This document shows, piece after piece, positions 23,639-30,793 of a stretch of 34,896 bases of DNA. The DNA comes from an uncultured Alphaproteobacteria bacterium. GTDB taxonomy: Bacteria > Pseudomonadota > Alphaproteobacteria > Rs-D84. Made by a program: the position numbers and the translations under genes. Location of the stretch: NCBI GenBank assembly GCA_937901165.1, contig CALCGS010000031.1, positions 1 to 34,896 of the forward strand, given 5' to 3'. Numbering within the stretch: the stretch's first letter is position 1; each line of letters begins with the position of its first letter. The notes below the pieces were generated by a model. It made no database searches and was not told where the DNA came from. It saw only the letters and a program-made list of their open reading frames with translations.

Positions 23639-23688
23639 ATTCGAAAGTCAATTTTTCTATTTTTAACTTCTATCTTGCACTTTCGAAC
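23639..23688 (+). repeat. 50-bp element, copy D
   Basis: Ends are ATTCGAAAGT and ACTTTCGAAC, so only the outermost base of the left end departs from the perfect inverted repeat. The centre is nearly identical to copy B. Confidence 0.88.
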
Positions 23689-23702
23689 CACTTATAAATG
23701 TA

Positions 23703-23729
23703 TTGCAAGAATCTAATCTTTGTGATAAT
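23703..23729 (+). promoter_or_regulatory. Possible promoter of the HD-domain gene
   Basis: TTGCAA and GATAAT are separated by 15 bases, with TG one base before the -10 box (extended -10). It starts 15 bases after the 50-bp element. Confidence 0.4.
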
Positions 23730-23752
23730 GATGCAATGAAGAGGTTTTGTGT

Positions 23753-24430
23753 ATGACTGGTATTGAATATATAAAAAACGCTGTTTCTGAATTACTTAAA
23801 AATAATTCTAATGGGCATGATGATAAACACGTATTTCGTGTTTATAATACGGCTTTGAATTTTTGTAACGATATTCCGTCTGCAAATCGTGATTTAGTTG
23901 CCACAACAGCCCTATTGCATGATTGTGATGATTACAAATTATTTGGTGAAGAATCTGAACGTTTATTAATAAACACAAGAAAAATACTAGCCAACACTGA
24001 TTTTAGCAACGATTTTTGTGAAAAATGTATAAACATTATCAAAACAATCGGTTACAGCAAAAGACTACAAGGTATTACACCAGATTGCATAGAAGGTAAA
24101 ATTGTTTCTGATGCAGATATGGCTGATGCATCCGGATTTATTGGTATAATACGTTGTATTGAATATCGCCTTGAAAGAAAAGATCCTTTCTTTGATCCAA
24201 ATTGGTTGCCATGTGAAACAGATGCAAAAACATACAGACAACCTATTTGTTGTCCGGTTGTAAATCATTTATTTGACAAAGGTTTACATTTGCGCGACAT
24301 GGCGTTAACAGAACCTGGTCGTAAATATATAAATGACAAACATCAAATATTAATAAACTTTCTTAAAACTTTTTTTGATGAAGTTGATGCACCACGAATA
24401 TGGTATGATTTATTAAAAAAATACGAATAA
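23753..24430 (+). CDS. HD-domain phosphohydrolase
   Basis: The 225-residue protein has the HD metal-site pattern. A first histidine lies in GHDDKHVFRVYNTA, the defining His-Asp pair in ATTALLHDCDDY, and a distal aspartate in KIVSDADMADASG. HD proteins hydrolyse phosphoesters, typically nucleotides or cyclic nucleotides. The overall layout resembles the stand-alone HD hydrolases of the YedJ/uncharacterised predicted HD-superfamily type. The ATG at 23753 has GAAGAGG 8 bases upstream; an in-frame TTG two codons earlier is less likely. Possible links are nucleotide turnover, alongside the deoxyribosyltransferase-like gene, or stress signalling; neither is shown. Confidence 0.85.
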   Translation: MTGIEYIKNAVSELLKNNSNGHDDKHVFRVYNTALNFCNDIPSANRDLVATTALLHDCDDYKLFGEESERLLINTRKILANTDFSNDFCEKCINIIKTIGYSKRLQGITPDCIEGKIVSDADMADASGFIGIIRCIEYRLERKDPFFDPNWLPCETDAKTYRQPICCPVVNHLFDKGLHLRDMALTEPGRKYINDKHQILINFLKTFFDEVDAPRIWYDLLKKYE

Positions 24431-24486
24431 ATAAACCTGCGTTATATTAATAGTATTGTTGGCCGTTGCACCACAACTAAATTTTT

Positions 24487-24510
24487 AACCGGCGGTTTGC
24501 CGGTTGTGTT
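24487..24510 (+). terminator. Terminator after the HD-domain gene
   Basis: AACCGGC/GCCGGTT with a GGTTT loop is followed by GTGTTTT. The T tract is weak. The bases before it (CACCACAACTAAATTTTT) resemble the blocks before two other terminators in this region. Confidence 0.6.
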
Positions 24511-24514
24511 TTCA

Positions 24515-24949
24515 TTATTTTCTAGTTTTATCGACCTGTTGTTCACGCCTATGGTAAATATTATTAACAATTTGTATTGCAAGGCTATTCCTGTTGTGGT
24601 GATGAGAAAAACTTGGCGCAGTTTCATACAAAAAACGACCCTGAGCGTCTGATAATTTTAATATATCAGCGGCCGTAATATACAAAACTTCTTCCTCTTT
24701 ATTATCCAAATGAGATATATGTTTTTTTAAATTAATACCATTTATAGCATAAATTTCACGAACAAAATCTATATTACTAATTTTCATTAAATTATCATAC
24801 ATTCCCGGTTTAACGTAGATATACTTACATTCTGCACCATTTGCAACAGTGCTATTAACCGGTTCACTATTAACAATCAAATAACGTAAAAGATTCTTAC
24901 TTTCTTGCATTTTTTGCAATTCTTCGGTTGCTTTACCAAAATTATCCAT
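24515..24949 (-). CDS. Unrecognised 144-residue protein
   Basis: A strong AAGGAG ribosome site lies 9 bases from the ATG, and a consensus-like promoter lies at 24987-25015. The protein starts with an amphipathic helix (DNFGKATEELQKMQESKNLL). It has a beta-rich middle (CKYIYVKPGMYDNLMKISNI) and a C-terminal basic and His-rich part (SFSHHHNRNSLA, HRREQQVDKTRK). No signal peptide or membrane segment is present. The family is not recognised. Expression signals are among the best in the accessory block, so the gene is likely functional. It converges with the HD gene on the terminator at 24487. Confidence 0.7.
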   Translation of the reverse strand: MDNFGKATEELQKMQESKNLLRYLIVNSEPVNSTVANGAECKYIYVKPGMYDNLMKISNIDFVREIYAINGINLKKHISHLDNKEEEVLYITAADILKLSDAQGRFLYETAPSFSHHHNRNSLAIQIVNNIYHRREQQVDKTRK

Positions 24950-24986
24950 ATTTTCACTCCTTGTTATATACTTGTTATTTAATTAA

Positions 24987-25015
24987 ATTATACAATAAAT
25001 ATCATGTTTTGTCTA
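24987..25015 (-). promoter_or_regulatory. Promoter of the 144-residue protein gene
   Basis: TAGACA and a consensus TATAAT on the minus strand are separated by 17 bases. Confidence 0.65.
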
Positions 25016-25077
25016 ATTTTTTTACAAAAACACATTTTTGTTAATTCAATATTTTTAATTTCTTGCTTTACAAAAAG

Positions 25078-25105
25078 TTGACATTTAAATTTTTTCGACT
25101 ATAAT
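25078..25105 (+). promoter_or_regulatory. Full-consensus promoter of the 346-residue protein gene
   Basis: TTGACA and TATAAT, both perfect sigma70 boxes, are separated by 16 bases, about 25 bases upstream of the ATG at 25130. Confidence 0.8.
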
Positions 25106-25129
25106 TATTTATAGTTCAAGGATGTTAAA

Positions 25130-26170
25130 ATGAAAAAAAACAAAAACTTGGTCAACTTAAAAAAATATTCTTTTGCTATTTTGGTGGCTGCTGTGTTTTT
25201 TGCAACTTGTGCAAAAATCGAAAAAAACAATAAAATTATAGATAAAGATATAAACACAAAAAAAGAAATACATATAAAAGAACCTATAAAAAAAGCATCA
25301 ACAAGAAACAAATCAAAACAAAATAAAACATATACTGTTGATGCAAATGAAAATTCTCCAATGGATTTTTTACAAAAAAACGACAGTTTATATCAAAATG
25401 CTTATAATAAATATTCTGAACGAATTGGTAAAGATTTTCAATTATCCAACTTCTTTTCACAAAAAGAAATTGACGATTTAAAAAGTATGCTTGCAACAAA
25501 TTCATATAACAATTTAACTTTCTTGGATTCTTGTTCTTATGCCAGAATTATGGCCAACCAAGGTTCTTTGAATGATTTAGCGACTTTTTGGGAATATTTA
25601 GATTATGATTTTATTCAGCAAAACTTTAAAAATAAAATTTCTCCATATTATCAAAAAATAGATTTTTCCGATTCTATTGATATTGATAGTTTGGCGGATA
25701 TGATGTGGGGCGAAAGCGCATATTACGAAGCATTACAATACGATTCTAAAAACACACAAAATGCTTTCTTAAAAGAATTTGATTTAATTGAAAATGCTTG
25801 GGGTGCACGTTATGTCGAAAAACAAATCGACACTTTGAATAAACAACGTGATGAACATTTACAACAATTTAATAACGATTCTGTGCAACAAAAAATCATC
25901 ATCGACAACTATAAACAAAAACAAGATACTCTGGTTCAAAAATTTATTACCAACAATGGTGAATTAAACGCACCTAATTTTAGTATTCCAGAATTTCAAA
26001 ATATAAAAGCAGAATATGTAAAAAATAGTCAGGCAAATAACGATTTGCTTAAACAATATAATTATGAAGATTCTGTCATACATTCCAAAGATTCTATCAA
26101 CAAATGTTTGCCAACTGATTCCGTCAACAAATATTTACCAATAGATTCAATGGTTCAAAAACAAAGATAA
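25130..26170 (+). CDS. Exported or membrane-anchored, Gln/Asn-rich protein of unknown function
   Basis: The 346-residue protein has a basic N-terminus, then a hydrophobic stretch (residues about 14-23, SFAILVAAVFFATC). A cysteine follows in a position like a lipobox, but preceded by F-A-T instead of the usual L-x-G/A. It is therefore a signal peptide, a lipoprotein signal of poor fit, or a membrane anchor. A Lys-rich linker (about 25-70) leads to a helical, Asn/Gln/Asp-rich body. Two near-repeats, DSINKCLPTDS and DSVNKYLPIDS, close the protein. No known domain is recognised. It has an AAGGA ribosome site, a full-consensus promoter and a strong terminator, so it is probably abundant. Confidence 0.75.
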   Translation: MKKNKNLVNLKKYSFAILVAAVFFATCAKIEKNNKIIDKDINTKKEIHIKEPIKKASTRNKSKQNKTYTVDANENSPMDFLQKNDSLYQNAYNKYSERIGKDFQLSNFFSQKEIDDLKSMLATNSYNNLTFLDSCSYARIMANQGSLNDLATFWEYLDYDFIQQNFKNKISPYYQKIDFSDSIDIDSLADMMWGESAYYEALQYDSKNTQNAFLKEFDLIENAWGARYVEKQIDTLNKQRDEHLQQFNNDSVQQKIIIDNYKQKQDTLVQKFITNNGELNAPNFSIPEFQNIKAEYVKNSQANNDLLKQYNYEDSVIHSKDSINKCLPTDSVNKYLPIDSMVQKQR

Positions 26171-26171
26171 A

Positions 26172-26197
26172 AAAGTGCCGTAATCGGCACTTTTTTT
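26172..26197. terminator. Bidirectional terminator between the 346-residue protein gene and the MerR gene
   Basis: AAAGTGCCG/CGGCACTTT with a TAAT loop, flanked by A and T runs, overlaps the end of the MerR stop codon on the other strand. Confidence 0.9.
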
Positions 26198-26561
26198 AAT
26201 TCTTTAACAAACCTTTGATTTCATATAATACAGATAATGCGTCATCTATTTCTTGCAAAGAATTTTTTTGTAATGGTGCATCTGGCATATTATTTGTTCC
26301 AGTTTTATATTGTGCAAAATCACCGTTGCGTAATATCTTTTTCACACCAGCAATCGTCATTCCTTGATTATAAAGCAAATCTTTGATGGCGATTAAATTT
26401 TCAACCGTTTCTTGACGATAATAACGTCGCCCACCCGCACCAGTTGTTGGTTTTATTGCAGTTGGAAATTGCTTTTCCCAATAACGCAAGGTGTATGCAG
26501 GAACATCCAGACGTTTTGATACATCATTGATTGATATAAAATATTCTGTTTTATTTTCCAT
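26196..26561 (-). CDS. MerR-family transcriptional regulator
   Basis: The 121-residue protein has the MerR winged helix at residues about 8-75. Visible segments are ISINDVSKRLDVPAYTLRYW, then the wing GGRRYYRQETVENLIAIKDL and GMTIAGVKKILRNG. The C-terminal part is short, with one helix for dimerisation, and has no cysteines that would suggest metal or redox sensing. The start is taken at the ATG at 26561 with AGGGTG 8 bases upstream; an in-frame GTG three codons earlier overlaps that site. It lies 21 bases after gyrA and probably shares its transcript. Many Alphaproteobacteria have a similar short MerR protein after ihfA; this could be that orthologue relocated. Confidence 0.88.
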   Translation of the reverse strand: MENKTEYFISINDVSKRLDVPAYTLRYWEKQFPTAIKPTTGAGGRRYYRQETVENLIAIKDLLYNQGMTIAGVKKILRNGDFAQYKTGTNNMPDAPLQKNSLQEIDDALSVLYEIKGLLKN

Positions 26562-26582
26562 TGTATACACCCTGTTTATTCA

Positions 26583-29321
26583 TTATTCAGCAATTTCTGT
26601 ATTTTCCGTTTCAAGGCTTTCCGCATTTTCTGAATCATCTGAAACAATAGATATTGCAGATACAACCTTTTCATTTTCAGCCGTACGGAACAATGTAACC
26701 CCGGCAGTGCTACGTCCCGCAATTCTTACATCGTTTACAGGCGTACGAATTATTTTTCCACCGTCCGTCACCATTATTATGTCGTGATTTTCAGATACAG
26801 GGAACGAACCAGCAACCGCTGTGTTTTTACCACCAAGTTTTATATTTGTAAATCCATTTCCACCACGATGTGTTGTGCGGTATTCATAAGAACTCGTTCT
26901 TTTGCCAAAACCATTTTCAGATATTGTTAAAATAAATTCTTCGTTTGCCGCCATTTTTTCCATTTGCACAGAATCCAAAACTAAATCTGTCGTTTCTTCT
27001 TCGGCACCCGCTTCTTCTTCGATTCCAGTTGCAGCACGACGCAAAGCACGCGATTGTTTTATGTATGCAGCACGAACAGCACCATCTGTTTCACCATGAT
27101 TTAACATCGCCATACCAATTATTTTATCATCCTTGGCCAATGTTAAACCACGAACACCAGTAGAATTACGTCCCGCAAAAACACGAATTTCTGGAACAGG
27201 GAAACGGATGCAACGACCACGATATGTTGTTAAAAATACATCCTGGTCTTCATTACATGGCAATACAGAAATCAATGTGTCGCCTTCATCCAATTTCATC
27301 GCAATTTTACCGTTTGCACGTATAGAATCAAAATCAGACATACGATTACGACGAACCTCTCCAGATGCAGTTGCAAACATCAAGAAATGTTCCTTGCCAG
27401 ATTCTTGAACACGTTTTACATCTTCATCAGATACCGGCAATATCGCAGTAATTGTTTCGTCTTTTTCAAGTGGTAATAAATTCACCAATGGACGGCCCTT
27501 GGACGATGCAGTTGCTTCTGGTAATTTATATGTTTTGATTTTATAGCATAAACCCTTGGAACTGAAAAACAGTAATGGCGTATGCGTATTTGCAACAAAC
27601 ACCTGAACCACATAATCATCATCCTTGGTCGTCATTGCATTTCTGCCCTTGCCACCACGTTTTTGTGCGCGATATGTATCCAGTGCAACACGTTTAATAT
27701 AACCTGTATTAGATACAGTCACAACCATATCTTCACGTGCGATTAAATCTTCAATATCAATATCAATTTCTGCATCAGATATTTCTGTACGACGCTTTGA
27801 TGACCAGTTATCACGAACAGCCGCAGTTTCTTCACGTATGATTTGAATGATACGTTCATGACTGCCCAAGATGTCAAGCAAATCTTTGATTTGCGCACCC
27901 AAATCTGTCAAATCAGCATGCAATTTTTCACGTTCCAATCCAGTCAAACGATGTAATTGCAATTCCAAGATTGCACGTGCTTGATCTTCGGACATATAAA
28001 ACATCCCATCCTTGTATTCTGTATTTGGATCAGCAATCAATTCTATGTATGATTGTATATCAGATGCCGCCCAACCACGTGATATCAAAGCCGTTCTTGC
28101 TTCATCTGGATTCGAACTGGATTTAATCAATTCAATCACTTCATCCAAATTACCAACCGCAACAGACAACCCCAACAAAGTATGCGCACGATTACGCGCC
28201 TTGTTCAAATCAAATATTGTTCTGCGTCTAATTACTTCTTCACGAAATTCTATGAATGCGTCCAAGACACCACGAATATTAAATAACATTGGACGACCAC
28301 GATTTAACGCCATCATATTCACAGGGAAATTCGTTTGCATTTCTGTATATTGAAACAAATGATTTAACACAACATCAAATATCGCATCACGTTTTAATTC
28401 AATAACAATACGCAACCCCTCCTTGGAAGATTCATCACGAATTTCCGAAATACCCTCAATCCGTTTTTCTTTGGTAAGTTCGGCAATTTTTACAATCATT
28501 TGTGCCTTGTTCACCTGGTAAGGAATTTCATCAACAACGATTGCCTGATGATCGTGTAAAGTTTCCATGTGGGTTTTTGCACGAACAATAATAGAACCAC
28601 GACCGGTTGTATGTGCCTTGTACGCCCCGGCACGCCCCATTATTATAGCCCCAGTTGGAAAATCAGGTCCAGGAATTATATTGAATAATTCATCATCAGA
28701 GATTTCACGATTATCTAAAATTGCAAGAATACCGTTGCAAACTTCACCCAAATTATATGTCGGAACATTTGTCGCCATACCAACAGCAATTCCAGAACCA
28801 CCATTTACCAAGAAATTAGGGAATTTTGTTGGCAAAACAATTGGTTCTTGTAATGTACCATCAAAGTTCGGCTGCCAATCAACAGTATCTTTTTCCATAT
28901 CTTCCATCAAAGATGCACCAAGTTTGGATAGACGTGCCTCTGTATAACGCATAGCAGCAGGTTTATCACCATCACGCGAACCAAAGTTACCCTGACCTTG
29001 GACCAAGGTTTCGCCCATTGAAAAATCCTGGGCCATACGGGCCATAGCCTCGTATATAGAGCTATCACCATGTGGATGGTATTTACCCATAACATCACCA
29101 ACAATACGTGCAGATTTTACAGTCGATTTTGTTGCAGGTGCAACATCGTTCATAACATATAAAATTCGACGATGCACCGGTTTACATCCATCCCTGACGT
29201 CAGGCAATGCACGATCAACAATTACAGACATTGCATAATCTAAAAAACTGGTCCGCATTTCATGTTCCAAAGAAGATTGCGGAACCTTGATTTCATTTAT
29301 TTCATTTGTATTTTCTGACAT
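26583..29321 (-). CDS. gyrA: DNA gyrase subunit A
   Basis: The 912-residue protein is the breakage-reunion subunit of gyrase, which introduces negative supercoils. The catalytic tyrosine Y126 is in AAMRYTEARL. The QRDR reads HPHGDSSIYEAMARMAQDF, with serine at the E. coli S83 position and glutamate at the D87 position, the usual susceptible-type residues. The GyrA box is RGGKGR in RAQKRGGKGRNAM, which separates it from ParC, and six C-terminal beta-pinwheel blades follow. An acidic tail (DDSENAESLETENTEIAE) closes it. An AGGGGA ribosome site and an extended -10 promoter at 29351-29380 lie upstream. Confidence 0.98.
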   Translation of the reverse strand: MSENTNEINEIKVPQSSLEHEMRTSFLDYAMSVIVDRALPDVRDGCKPVHRRILYVMNDVAPATKSTVKSARIVGDVMGKYHPHGDSSIYEAMARMAQDFSMGETLVQGQGNFGSRDGDKPAAMRYTEARLSKLGASLMEDMEKDTVDWQPNFDGTLQEPIVLPTKFPNFLVNGGSGIAVGMATNVPTYNLGEVCNGILAILDNREISDDELFNIIPGPDFPTGAIIMGRAGAYKAHTTGRGSIIVRAKTHMETLHDHQAIVVDEIPYQVNKAQMIVKIAELTKEKRIEGISEIRDESSKEGLRIVIELKRDAIFDVVLNHLFQYTEMQTNFPVNMMALNRGRPMLFNIRGVLDAFIEFREEVIRRRTIFDLNKARNRAHTLLGLSVAVGNLDEVIELIKSSSNPDEARTALISRGWAASDIQSYIELIADPNTEYKDGMFYMSEDQARAILELQLHRLTGLEREKLHADLTDLGAQIKDLLDILGSHERIIQIIREETAAVRDNWSSKRRTEISDAEIDIDIEDLIAREDMVVTVSNTGYIKRVALDTYRAQKRGGKGRNAMTTKDDDYVVQVFVANTHTPLLFFSSKGLCYKIKTYKLPEATASSKGRPLVNLLPLEKDETITAILPVSDEDVKRVQESGKEHFLMFATASGEVRRNRMSDFDSIRANGKIAMKLDEGDTLISVLPCNEDQDVFLTTYRGRCIRFPVPEIRVFAGRNSTGVRGLTLAKDDKIIGMAMLNHGETDGAVRAAYIKQSRALRRAATGIEEEAGAEEETTDLVLDSVQMEKMAANEEFILTISENGFGKRTSSYEYRTTHRGGNGFTNIKLGGKNTAVAGSFPVSENHDIIMVTDGGKIIRTPVNDVRIAGRSTAGVTLFRTAENEKVVSAISIVSDDSENAESLETENTEIAE

Positions 29322-29350
29322 ACTTATTTTCCCCTATTTATGACAAGTTT

Positions 29351-29380
29351 AGAATAGCAAATTTTTTATCAACAGGTCAA
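29351..29380 (-). promoter_or_regulatory. gyrA promoter
   Basis: TTGACC and TATTCT on the minus strand are separated by 18 bases. TG one base before the -10 box makes it an extended -10 promoter. Confidence 0.6.
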
Positions 29381-29437
29381 TATTTTTCTATTGTTTCATC
29401 GATTTTTTTGCCGACAAAATATATCATTATTTTAGAT

Positions 29438-29465
29438 TTGACAAAATAATTCTTTGTGGTACGAT
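29438..29465 (+). promoter_or_regulatory. Promoter of the small-gene/rpmH cluster
   Basis: A perfect TTGACA and TACGAT are separated by 16 bases, with TG one base before the -10 box. It lies about 25 bases upstream of the first small gene. Confidence 0.55.
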
Positions 29466-29489
29466 TTATAATATGAATGAGGATAGAAT

Positions 29490-29669
29490 ATGCATAACTT
29501 AAAAAAAGTTTTAGCCGACTGTATTATTTTTTATACCGAATTTATAAAAAATCATCCAGAACAAAAACTTCATGTTTTGGCAGCAAAAATATCCATTCGC
29601 AACACGAAAAATATTATTAAAATTTGTGATAAAATACAGAATTTAAAAGACAAACAAAGGAACCGATAA
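29490..29669 (+). CDS. Small basic protein, 59 residues, unknown function
   Basis: ATG at 29490 has GAGG 7 bases upstream and a promoter at 29438-29465. The peptide starts MHNLKKVLADCIIFYTEFIK and ends in a basic tail (IQNLKDKQRNR). It is predicted helical with two cysteines and no signal peptide. The stop is one base before the next start codon, whose ribosome site (AAAGGA) lies in this gene's last codons, so the two are co-translated. The family is not recognised. Confidence 0.6.
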   Translation: MHNLKKVLADCIIFYTEFIKNHPEQKLHVLAAKISIRNTKNIIKICDKIQNLKDKQRNR

Positions 29670-29670
29670 A

Positions 29671-29772
29671 ATGTTTTTACCTGTTTATAAGTTATTTGTA
29701 GCATTGTTTACATACCTTTTGATTTTAGAGGCATTAAAAAAATTAGGGCTTGTTCAATCAAAATCTAAATAA
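29671..29772 (+). CDS. Single-pass membrane micropeptide, 33 residues
   Basis: The peptide begins MFLPVYKLFVALFTYLLILE and continues to a short basic tail (QSKSK). One hydrophobic helix of about 17 residues spans most of it. AAAGGA lies 9 bases upstream of the ATG, inside the preceding small gene. Tight coupling to its neighbour and a typical inside-positive tail support a real membrane microprotein. Function is unknown. Confidence 0.55.
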   Translation: MFLPVYKLFVALFTYLLILEALKKLGLVQSKSK

Positions 29773-29828
29773 AGTTGTTGCGTTTTTATAAAACGTGTGG
29801 TTAAATAGTTAGGCAAAAGGATTTAATT

Positions 29829-29981
29829 ATGGCAACAAAACGTACTTATCAACCATCTAAGACCCGTCGTGTTAAGACACACGGTTTTCGTGAAAAGATG
29901 GCAACAAAAAGTGGACGCGATGTTTTGAATCGTCGTCGTGCATGCGGCCGCAAACGTTTGGCTGTATCTGCAATCAATTAA
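29829..29981 (+). CDS. rpmH: 50S ribosomal protein L34
   Basis: The 50-residue protein matches L34: KRTYQPSKTRRVKTHGFREK, then MATKSGRDVLNRRRACGRKR. It is a few residues longer than the usual 44-46, owing to MAT at the start and a short tail (AVSAIN). AGGA lies 7 bases before the ATG. In most bacteria rpmH is followed at once by rnpA, yidD and yidC. Here a strong terminator follows within three bases of the stop and the next gene is on the other strand, so that cluster is broken. Confidence 0.96.
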   Translation: MATKRTYQPSKTRRVKTHGFREKMATKSGRDVLNRRRACGRKRLAVSAIN

Positions 29982-30006
29982 AAAAACGCCTTTCGGCGTT
30001 TTTTAT
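29981..30006. terminator. Bidirectional terminator between rpmH and the phosphate acyltransferase gene
   Basis: AAACGCC/GGCGTTT with a TTTC loop is flanked by A and T runs, so it can stop transcripts from both sides. Confidence 0.9.
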
Positions 30007-30019
30007 TTTTTTATATTTT

Positions 30020-30775
30020 TTATTTTTCCGTTGCAATTTGAATACTATACAACATAGATTCCGCACTATCGCCACGCGAATTTAACACAACAGGTATTGG
30101 TCCCCCAGTTAATATTCCAGCACATACCCAACCATTCGAAAGCGATGTCAAACATTTCCAAATACAATTTCCCATATTTATTTCAGGACAAACCACAACA
30201 TTTGCAACATCACCAGAAAGTCCTTTGAATTTACGAATATCCAAATTTAATGCTGTATCCAATTGTTCCAATCGTAAATCTATATTATCCGATACGAATT
30301 CGTCCTTATTATCACACCACCAAGAATATAATTCTGGATTTGCCTTGGCATTGGTATCCCCACCCGCACACAATAATGAAACATTACAAATTTTTTTTGA
30401 TGGATTCATTTGAAAATATAATTTTGCCGCATTACGAATAATACCCTTTCTTTGCGTATCATCTGGCTGTGTAATACACGCAGCATCTGTTAAAATAAAT
30501 TGTTTATCACCGTTTCTAAACACACCACAATGTGTCAATAATGGCTTTGACAACCCATCACGCAAACATATAGATTTTGAAATCGAAATAACAGTACGTA
30601 AAAAATCTTCACTATGAATATAACCCTTCATTAAAATATAATTGTCATCAAAATTTATATTTTTATTTTCATCGTAAATTTCATAACCAGAAATCAAACC
30701 AGATTCTGTTGCCACGTCCAATGCTTTATGACACGCATCAGACAATTCACCAATTAGTAATATTTTTTTTAGCAT
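30020..30775 (-). CDS. Phosphate acetyl/butyryl transferase-like protein
   Basis: The 251-residue protein matches the PTA/PTB fold. Visible blocks are LMKGYIHSEDFLRTVI (compare LLKGxxHT...LLR), a TDAA block followed by an ENA-like NAAKLYF helix, VVCPEINMGNCIWKCL, and the C-terminal VVLNSRGDSAESMLYSIQIA, which is close to the Ptb signature. The family swaps acyl groups between CoA (or ACP for PlsX-like enzymes) and phosphate. It is shorter than typical Ptb (about 300). The last gene of the valS operon, it follows an acyl-ACP thioesterase by 18 bases, which hints at fatty-acyl or short-chain acid metabolism. Confidence 0.8.
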   Translation of the reverse strand: MLKKILLIGELSDACHKALDVATESGLISGYEIYDENKNINFDDNYILMKGYIHSEDFLRTVISISKSICLRDGLSKPLLTHCGVFRNGDKQFILTDAACITQPDDTQRKGIIRNAAKLYFQMNPSKKICNVSLLCAGGDTNAKANPELYSWWCDNKDEFVSDNIDLRLEQLDTALNLDIRKFKGLSGDVANVVVCPEINMGNCIWKCLTSLSNGWVCAGILTGGPIPVVLNSRGDSAESMLYSIQIATEK

Positions 30776-30793
30776 TTTTTCACCGTATAATTT

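Noticed and set aside
19731..23688. CRISPR array from the repeated 50-bp elements
   Set aside because: Spacing between copies is hundreds to thousands of bases, genes lie between them, and no cas gene is present.
19677..23688. Integron cassette array with the repeats as attC sites
   Set aside because: No integron integrase, genes point in both directions, and the ends GTTCGAAAGT/ACTTTCGAAC do not follow the GTTRRRY core-site pattern of attC.
26887..29104. Plus-strand frames opposite gyrA
   Set aside because: Shadows of the strongly conserved gyrA coding frame, without ribosome sites.
26583..29321. Fluoroquinolone-resistance mutation in gyrA
   Set aside because: Serine is present at the E. 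coli S83 position. Glutamate at the D87 position is a normal residue in many susceptible bacteria.
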